DNA from: Neelides folsomi
Taxonomy: Eukaryota; Arthropoda; Collembola; Neelipleona; Neelidae
Length of the DNA: 64,000 nucleotides
NCBI GenBank assembly: GCA_034687125.1
Contig: JAQGBZ010000200.1
Span: forward strand, 1-64,000
Direction of reading: 5' to 3'
The notes under the pieces were generated by a model. That model was not told the origin of the DNA. It saw only the letters and a list, made by a program, of their open reading frames with translations, and did no database searches. Below, in pieces: positions 50,846 through 64,000 of the stretch (positions are counted from its first letter, which is position 1; each line of letters opens with the position of its first letter). The position numbers and the translations under genes were made by a program.

Positions 50846-53800
50846 ATGTTTGAAGAATCGGAAAAACCGCCGTCACCTTCGTCATCTTCATCTCCACTGC
50901 ATCATCCATATTCCATTTCCAGAATTCACCGCACATCGACACCAATGCCGATTTCACTCACGACGTCTCCGAGACTATCACCTTCTTCCCATGGGGGTTT
51001 GCACGAATCTTCTCGATCACCGCCTGGAAGTTCCTTTATTTCTCAAAGCTTCTCATCTCCAAATGGTAAACGAAATATACATAAACTAAACTCCAACTAC
51101 AATAAAATTAATTTAATGAAATAATGAATAATTAATTACAACATTTTACACTACTTTTAAATAATTTTTTAAAGCGAGAAGAATGAGTTCAGGACTTTCT
51201 TGTGTTGTTTGCGGAGACACTTCATCAGGAAAACATTATGGAATACTTGCATGTAACGGCTGCAGTGGATTCTTTAAACGAAGCGTGCGACGTAAACTCA
51301 TTTATAGGTTTGTTTTATTTTAGTTTGTCTTAATCTAAGCTGTTAAACTGTTAAACATGTTTAATAATCTCAAGACATTTAATTAACCTCTGGGTATTGA
51401 AGGTGTCAAGCTGGAACTGGAAGCTGCGTCGTTGACAAAGCACATAGAAATCAATGCCAGGCATGTCGGCTCAAAAAATGTTTGAATATGGGAATGAACA
51501 AAGATGGTAAGTAACAATTATTGATTTCCGCCATATTAAGCAGATTTATATGCAAATTAAAATCATAGTTATTTCTTCATAAACATATGTACATAGACTC
51601 TACGGTAGTTGAGCTCATCATTGTATTTGTGCATTTCTCATTAAATAGTTGAATGAATAATGAAAAGGAGTGAGCTGTTTATGTAAAAAAAAGTTTTCAT
51701 TGTTCGCCATTTAAAAAAGTGTTAAGTTTGGGAGGGCGAGAGTGCGGAGTTGGTGAAGTGAATTAGTATGGGAAGAGTGGGGGATTCCGGATGGATGGGT
51801 TGATGCAGTTACAGCCGATGAGACATCATTAGGAGGAAGAGCTAATTTGAAGAGTGGGATCCCTCGTAAGGGCGTAATGGTTAATGGGAGGCAGAGGATT
51901 CATCTCCTTTCTTTTTTCTTTGAGGGCATGCAAATCATGGATCCGAGAGTAATCTGAATTTCGGCCTTCCTACCAAAACTTGCAAATGATCACGTCTGGA
52001 GCCCTTATTATCCTCCGCACGTCTCTCATCAAACTTGAATGGGGTATGGTGTAAAAGAGATTGAGCCCTTTCGCACTCTCTTAAATCGAGGCCGCTTTAT
52101 GGAAATCGGCCTGAGGAAAAAGGAAATGAGAGAATTATTGCCTTAGTTTGCCTCCGTTGTGGCAAGGACTCTGCCAGCTTGTTACGATCCCCTTTCCCAC
52201 AACCCCACAATTGTCATTCGCTCTTTAATGTCAAATTGGATCTCCTCCTCGTTACGCAATTTATTCAAACTCTCAAAAAGACAAATCTCCTCAATGATTC
52301 TTTTTGCAGTGGTGGTTTTCCATTTCGGCACGTTTAATTTGTTCAAAGGTTTATGCTCCTATGCATTGATCATCTAATAACTCATATAACAAAAATTAAA
52401 ACTCTTTCAAATAAAATCTCAGTTTGAAATACTTGGCACGATCTCATTCTTGTTCATTAATTTGAAAATTTTAATTGTTTTAATTCCAAATTTTAAACAA
52501 GTCTAACTAACTATCTGTATTTATCATTGCGTAATGTTATATACCTATCATATGTAATATCATTGACGTTAGGATTTGTAATATCCGAATGTCAATCTGG
52601 TTTATTGAAACATTATGAGTTTATAAGAGCTTTATCAAGATGAAGCAAAGTAATAAAAGATTATCTACTTTGAAAGAGATTCGATTTAAATTGTGGATTG
52701 AGAGGAAAATCAGGAGTGAGGAAACTTGGGAATGGGATCTGGTGGGCCGTGGAGGAGTAAAGCGGGGATTATGTGGAAGAGAGTTGGGAAATTGATTGTT
52801 AACGGTCTGGTCACTCAGCAGGAGAGTCTGCCCTTGTCGGGATGAGTTTGACAGGATTACGCGGTCGCAACCCCGGAAACTTTTTGATTAATAGCCTGAT
52901 GACTTGTGAATGAATAAGCGAGGGGAATAGGGAGCAGATGAGTGACTCCCATCGGATCCAATTCCGCCCTAAGTGCTCCTTTATGAGCCCTCCACAATCT
53001 TCGAGATCCATAGAGGCATTCAGTTGGAAGGAAAGTGAAAGGGCCGGAATGGTTAATTCTATCAATCGGATCCGAATGTTGATGAACTCCTCTCCTAACT
53101 TGATTAATCGAACTCGAGATAACAAATCTAATTACACTTCTATGTATGTAGCTATAAATATACAATCACAATTTCGATCAGATTCTGAACTCTTTTTTCA
53201 AAGATTTTTTAACACTGGGAATAAGTAAACTAATAAACACGTATTGTAAATGACTGAATAACATTACATTCCATATTAGATACTGAAATCAATTCCTGCA
53301 CATTTAATTTCTTTATATTTAATAAGTAAATAATTTAATAATAATAATGAATTCTTTCAACTGATAGATAGTAATTGTGTCTTTAGCTGTTCAAAACGAA
53401 AGGCAGCCAAGGAATACTGCAACTTTGCGACCAGAATCCCTTTGCGAGATGGATCAAGAAAGGGCATTAAGAGAAGCCGCAGTGGCTGTAGGAGTGTTCG
53501 GGTAAATTGCAAATCAAACTACCCTAATTTCGAATGAAAGAGATCAAAGTGGCTAATTAGTGTAATTGAATTGGATCGTAGGCCTTTATTAGGACCGAGA
53601 GGTCACGGAGCAATCGGAGGAGGAGTTCACATGGGCGGAGGAGGGAGCAGCTACCATCAACCACCACCACCCATCCTTCCTCTCCAGCCCAATGAGAGCA
53701 ATGGGAGCCGAGAGATCGAGGACGGTAAGGGAGATTTTCCATCCAATAGTAAAGATCAACCATAACCGAAGTGGCATGATCTCTACGGGAGATCAAACCA

Positions 53801-55061
53801 ACCCTTGTTCCACACAACTACAGATGCGAGTTAACCACAGTGCTCGTACTTAACGTTAGTTACAGTTAGTTCGGCATAGGCTCATGCTGCTGACACTTTA
53901 CAACTCATTTTGTTATTTAGATAAGAGAGCACTTTTCTCTAAACTTCTCTCCCGTATACACAATACAGCTATTAAAACTCAATATCAAGAGTTGATGTAT
54001 GACACAGAGGACAGCATTGATGTAACGACGGATGACAATGGTCCACCGTGTTCCAAGACCCCTACCATTCAAGCCTGCAATGGGAGCGGAGTTGGAGGTC
54101 CACATTCAACTACAACAACCGTTGGGTTCAACAATGGCGGAGGAACTCCGATTGAAATTCCCTCGGCCATTTACAACCCAGCACATGAGACAATTTACGA
54201 AACTTCGGCGAGACTCCTCTTTATGGCAGTTAAATGGGCTAAGAATCTCCCTTCATTTGGAAGTCTTCCTTTCAGAGATCAAGTAATTTATTAATTCTTT
54301 TTGAATTACACTGATAGGATTGGATTTTCTTTAATTAAAAAAATCAACAGAATTCTTAATTAAATTGATGATCTTAGTCAATTGTATTTATTTGACTATT
54401 TAGGTAATTTTGTTGGAAGAAGCATGGGGAGATTTGTTTCTTCTCAATGCAATCCAATGGTGCATGCCTGGAGATTCTGTTTCGCTTTTCTCTGCGAGTG
54501 ATCATCTCACTCACTTGCCAAACGGGAAAGCCGTGCAGGTAATTTCATTCGCAATTTTCACGAAGCTCTCTTTACGTGGAAACTCTTTCGTATTCAATCT
54601 ATTTTTATTTGGTTCTTTTTAGGTGGCAGCGGACTTGCGGACTTTAAACGAGACATTGATTCGATTTCGATCAATTGGAGTTGACCCGGCGGAGTTTGCT
54701 TGCTTGAAAGCAATCGCCTTATTCAAAAGTGGTAACGTTTCCTCATCTTTGTATAAACACTTTATCCATACAAAATGCTAAAATTCGAGGCAGAGTTTTA
54801 ATTAGTAAATTAAATTGAATAGACACAAGAGGATTAAAAGATCCGCTCCAAGTAGAAAATCTCCAGGACCAGGCTCAAGTGATGTTGTGCCAACATTCAC
54901 GAGGTCAGCATCCAAGTCAGCCAGCTCGGTTCGGAAGATTGCTGCTTATGCTTCCATTACTTCGCCAAGTCCCGGCAGCGAGAATTGAATTACTTTTCTT
55001 CCAGAGGACCATTGGATCAACACCCATGGAAAAAGTCCTCTGTGATATGTATAAGAATTGA
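50846..55061 (+). CDS. Hr51: Hr51/unfulfilled nuclear receptor (NR2E3/PNR type)
   Basis: Nine exons: 50846-51065, 51175-51307, 51403-51506, 53387-53501, 53582-53724, 53921-54282, 54404-54538, 54623-54731 and 54823-55061. All phases agree, 519 residues. The N terminus is Ser/Pro-rich. The DNA-binding domain is at 83-148 with all eight zinc cysteines ([15 protein letters not shown]-box [25 protein letters not shown]) and the VQNERQPRN extension. The CNGCS P-box and this extension are NR2E3/Hr51 hallmarks. A Gly/Pro-rich hinge follows ([12 protein letters not shown]). The ligand-binding domain shows [39 protein letters not shown] and the AF-2 end [13 protein letters not shown]. Fly Hr51 acts in mushroom-body neuron remodelling and clock neurons, and vertebrate NR2E3 in photoreceptor fate. 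An in-frame TGA lies directly before the ATG at 50846. The alternative start is the exon at 47182. Confidence 0.97.
51507..53386 (+). other. Long intron after the DNA-binding domain exons
   Basis: 1.9-kb third intron of the receptor gene. It has two less AT-rich islands, about 51720-52370 and 52670-53130, with no credible exon. The size and islands suggest intronic enhancers. Confidence 0.55.
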
Positions 55062-55150
55062 AAGCATTATTAGCATAAAGTAATTAGCAACATTGGCAAG
55101 TGCACCATTAATATGCACATCTTATACTAAATAACGTATTTAACAATACA

Positions 55151-55156
55151 AATAAA
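55151..55156 (+). terminator. Candidate polyadenylation signal of the nuclear receptor gene
   Basis: AATAAA 90 bases after the stop codon at 55061. Confidence 0.5.
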
Positions 55157-57122
55157 ACTTCGATGGGTTGAATAGAATATAATGTAACTTTACATTAAAA
55201 TTTTGATTTTAAACTTATTAAAAACCTCATACCTAGTATGGTATTTAAGTATTAAATATATTTGTATTGTAGGTAAATAAAAATAACTCATGAGGTGTAC
55301 TGTACTTATAAAATACATATTTAGTTATATGTTACTCTATTCTAACTAAACTAATATTTGTAAGTTCATTAAATAGATTTTGGTTTTAATATATTTATCA
55401 GCTAAATAAGCATTGTAAGTTTTTGTCTAATGTCGCGTGTCAATTTTAATAAAGAAGCTCTATTAAGCTACTATCAGGATCAGGAGTAACAGTATTCACG
55501 TATTCACACTTGCTGATTTCTTTTCTTCATGGGTTTAATGTTAAAAATTAATTTTAAGTTAAATGGGTATGCTAATAACATTATTGTCCAATTCTAGTGT
55601 TTGATCTAGTCAATGCTGTATATTTAGTAATAATAGAAATAATCAGTTGTTATAATATTTAACCATGATTTTGTAAATATTATGTTGTATTTATTGAGAA
55701 GCCCTCAATTTGTGATTCACGCCCTTTGTATAATTAACCCAAATCAATAAACGTTAAATGGTATCACAGCACAAGGTAGTTTATTAACCCGATCAATTAT
55801 CATCATAATAATAATTGGAATAGCGAAGGAGCAGAAGTGCGCTGTATTTTTATTAAAAGTTAATGTTTATTATTATTATATTGTATTAACTTTAATTTAG
55901 CTATACAATCTCATTGGTATATAAGTAAACATAGCGGCTAATCTTGTTGCCATAAGAATGACCATTTATAGCATCATTTTTATGTTAAATAATAAAAATT
56001 TCGAATTAAACAATTCGAAAAAATAATAATAGAGCCCAATTCAAATCTTGTTATTTAACATAGAAATGATGCTATAAATGGTCATTCTTACGGCAACAAG
56101 ATTAGCCCCTATGTTTACTTATATACCAATGAGATTGTACAGGCTATATGGCTATAGGCGTCATTTGATAAAATGTTCTGAAGTAATCAATTTTATTTGT
56201 TCTATCAATCTAAATCTTTTACACTACAATCTAATTTTATGTGGTATTTATGTTTTCATTCAATTCATTCAATTCAATAAGGCATTTCCTTTAGCATATC
56301 TGCATTAATCATCATTTTCATCATTATCATTAAATATTAACGTTGACTGCCATTGTCATTATCATTATTAACTATTGAATCTTTGTGATTTCACAATTAA
56401 ATTTCTAGCTAATGCTAATGCTTACACACTTACCTTACACGTTCACGTTATCAGTACTCTCATTAGCATTCCAAAGAATATGGAGTTTTAATTCTAGAAA
56501 GCTAAGGATTATCCTTACTACGGAATCAGATTTATACATACAGTATGTAAATAAATATATTTTTTCAGAAAAAAATGTCACTGAAAACTGATCACTTTAT
56601 ATGCAAAACATACTCAACTTATGTAATCCAGTTTTTTCATGTAATGCTATGATAATGTAGTATAAGTATAAGGTACCATTTATTCAATTCAAGTTAAATT
56701 ATATGCTAAAATATGAAGTAGGAGCTTAAAGTTAGTAAGCATATGGCACTTATGTATAAACTTATAACTTATATTGTAAAAATAAGTTATTAACGATAAT
56801 TTTATATCCCTAAATGTAAGGTTAAAGATAAAAATAAGCCTTAACGCTAACGGAATTAAGACAAGAGCAATAAAAATGACAAGGCTGGCAATCCACTTAT
56901 TAATTGCGTACATTACACATTAGATATAAAAGCATGTCTGTGTAATTGAAAAAAAAATCAGAAAAATACCATTTAAATTTCGAAAAGAATATTACTTAAA
57001 AACTCAAAAGAAATCCAGCGTCCAACATTTCAATAAATGAAAAATATTTTTAAACTGTTCTACATAATTATCCTGTGATTCAGTGTAAGTTTGTAAAACC
57101 CAAAGTTCTATTATCACCAAAA
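55157..57122. other. Gene-free region between receptor and Siah-like gene
   Basis: AT-rich, holding the foldback element at 55900-56144. The promoter of the Siah-like gene should lie near its right end. No open frame of interest. Confidence 0.65.
55900..56144. mobile_element. Foldback MITE with arms of about 97 bp
   Basis: The left arm (from GCTATACAATCTCATTGG) and the right arm (ending CCAATGAGATTGTACAGGC) are reverse complements over about 97 bases with only a handful of mismatches, around a loop of about 50 bases. TA dinucleotides flank both ends (55898-55899 and 56145-56146). No coding capacity. RNA from it would form a long hairpin. Confidence 0.85.
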
Positions 57123-58357
57123 ATGAGTTTGATAGTTGAAAACGACGGTTCACCACTCCATCGACGAAATAGGTAAGAAACCTGAAAGCAATCATTAATT
57201 AATCTTAAATGATTACAATTACTCTTTTAGTGCCAATGTTGGAACACTTCATCAGCTTCCTACTCAACAAGAGCTACGAAAAGCTCTTGAATGTCCAATT
57301 TGCAAAGAGGTTCCATTAGCTCCAATTTACACCTGTTCTATAGGACACACAATCTGCGGACGGTGCAGAATTGGAAAAAAGTGTGGGATCTGTTCGGAAG
57401 ATGTTTCCAATTCAAGAAATGCTGCAGTGGAACTTATTGTTGCAAACTCTTCATTTTGGTGTAAGTATCAAACAGATGGATGCAAAATGCTAGTAAAAGG
57501 ATCGGAGTACAAATCGCATTCGGAAGAATGTGATTACAGGTAAAGTTTTGCAAACGACGGACCATTTTTATTAAATTAAAAACTAACCATATAATGTACT
57601 AACGTCTATAACCTAACCTAACATTTTTATGCATTTTCATTAGACGAATCGAATGCAACGAATGGGAGTTAATAAAATGCAAAGGAACTCCAATTCGTTT
57701 TAAAGAATACTTTAACCATTTGAAACGCGATCATCAAATTGAAGGATTTGAAATGAACAACACGATCCTCCCAATGTCCGAATATTCAAATGATCTAAGA
57801 ACCGGTAAGAAGAAATGTTTTCAAGATTTTTTAGAAAAGTAAATTTATCAAATGACATAAATGATATTTTTTAAATTATTTTAATATTTAGATGGTCCAT
57901 GGCCAGCTTATTATTTTTATTTCAATGGTGAAGTATTTTTACGAAATATGAAGATAGAGAAATCAATAATCTACTGGTGGTTTACTTATATTGGAACTCC
58001 CGAAGAAGCTGCGAGCTATCGATTAAAGCTCACAGTTTTAATGAGAAAAGATAACGTAAGTTAATACTTATTAATAATAATCAAAGAAAACTTATCTGAT
58101 TTAATTTAATTAAAACGTTCGTAAAAAACAACTTAAATTACATTTAAAAAAATTGATTTTCTTTAAAGAAATGGAAATTGGATTGGATACTTCCTGTGTA
58201 CTCCATAAGAACATCTCAAAAAGAATTAGAAGAGATTTCCTTAAGAGCTGCAATTCCTTCAAAGCAACTGGAACTCATGTGTGAACGGCGACAGCATCCA
58301 CATGGAGAAATCTTCAATTTTGTAATGGATTTGAAATATGAAATAATGTCCGCCTAA
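57123..58357 (+). CDS. Siah/Sina-like RING E3 ubiquitin ligase
   Basis: Five exons, 57123-57172, 57231-57539, 57644-57804, 57892-58055 and 58169-58357, encode 290 residues. A C3HC4 RING spans 38-71 (ECPICKEVPLAPIYTCSIGH, then CGRCRIGKKCGIC: C38, C41, C52, H56, C59, C62, C68, C71). A Siah-type double zinc finger follows (CKYQTDGCKMLVKGSEYKSH, then ECDYRRIECNEWELIKC ... HLKRDH). The last 120 residues would be the TRAF-like substrate-binding part (WPAYYFYFNGEVF, YWWFTYIGTPEEAASYRLKL). Sina ligases work with E2s to mark targets for the proteasome. The sequence differs clearly from canonical Siah1, so I call it a Sina-like paralogue of the kind that is multiplied in arthropods. The ATG follows ACCAAAA, a good context. 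Confidence 0.92.
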
Positions 58358-58825
58358 CTCACAATTAGATTAAATCCATACCAAGATATTAAATTAATGA
58401 CATACAATTTGACAATATTTAAAAACGAGTTTAGAATATTTTATTTATTAAATTAGTTTTAATTACCAATTACAAAGACCTTTTTCAAGTTAATATTAAA
58501 AGTTTATTCAAAGCTATACTGTAAATTAAATTATGTTATATTAAAATAATAAAATAACATAATACTCTGATTTTGCTAAAAAAAAAGTGTACCTTTATAG
58601 TATCAAATATTCTAGATAGGAGGTATTGTATACTATTATAAGTATAACTTAGGTGTAGCATAATGTAGTGTAAATCAATTCAATTTGTTATAAATAATTT
58701 TTCCTGTTGTGTAACATTAATTTGAATTTCTGCAGCAATTTACCTCCTATAAAAATAAAAATAGACGATTATAAAATATTATTGAATATGTTAATCCCAT
58801 ATTAATTCAATCAGACTTTTTTAAT
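58358..58825. other. Short convergent 3' region
   Basis: Holds the 3' UTRs of the Siah-like gene (+) and SPT16 (-), which converge within 468 bases. Opposing transcripts may overlap. Confidence 0.7.
58548..58553 (+). terminator. Candidate polyadenylation signal of the Siah-like gene
   Basis: AATAAA about 190 bases past the stop codon at 58357. Confidence 0.45.

Positions 58826-64000
<5,175 letters not shown>

Noticed and set aside
57004-57195. Minus-strand 63-codon frame over the Siah-like start
   Set aside because: Antisense to the first coding exon, with no homology. The plus-strand gene model explains the region.

Overview
The window is nuclear DNA of an animal, most likely an arthropod. 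It is AT-rich. The genes are split by mostly short GT-AG introns, many of 55-150 bp, with polyadenylation signals and long gene-free stretches. The gene content fits an arthropod: an Hr51/unfulfilled (NR2E3-type) nuclear receptor, a Slowpoke-binding-protein-like pseudokinase, a DMA-type Dmrt gene and a NuMA/Mud-like protein. Short interstitial TTAGG tracts match the common arthropod telomere repeat. I cannot place the species. All exon structures were assembled by hand from reading frame, splice sites and phase, so single boundaries may be off by a few bases.

Layout, left to right. (1) 1-2832 (+): the 3' part of a long coiled-coil gene built on a 39-residue repeat, with a C-terminal tail that looks like the LGN/Pins-binding region of NuMA/Mud. 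(2) 5109-6132 (-): a class III ubiquitin-conjugating enzyme, UBE2E type. (3) 8291-10086 (+): an F-box protein with a leucine-rich C-terminal part. (4) 12373-18051 (-): a ten-exon Slob/PXK-type pseudokinase. (5) 21802-25395 (-): an eleven-exon divergent copine with a lysine-rich uORF whose stop touches the start codon. (6) 27766-29206 (-): a DM + DMA domain Dmrt factor. (7) 31085-32262 (-): a calcyphosin-like EF-hand protein, possibly with a small extra 5' exon at 37226. (8) 32.3-50.8 kb: about 18 kb with no assigned main coding exon, apart from two candidate 5' exons. It holds islands of less AT-rich, single-copy DNA and a mariner-type MITE. A promoter plus first exon at about 46.97-47.21 kb splices in phase to (9). 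(9) 50846-55061 (+): the Hr51/NR2E3 receptor. (10) 57123-58357 (+): a Siah-like RING ligase. (11) 58826-end (-): SPT16, the large subunit of FACT, nearly complete and running off the right edge.

These are independent eukaryotic genes, not an operon. Regulators of neural or developmental fate (Hr51, Dmrt) and neuronal or membrane proteins (Slob, copine) have large gene-free flanks. Housekeeping genes (SPT16, UBE2E) are compact. The gene-poor 32-51 kb block with its sequence islands is best read as the cis-regulatory domain of Hr51, but that is inference from position and composition. I saw no tRNA, rRNA, CRISPR array or bacterial-type system. Scanning for small RNAs by eye is weak, so absence is not proven.
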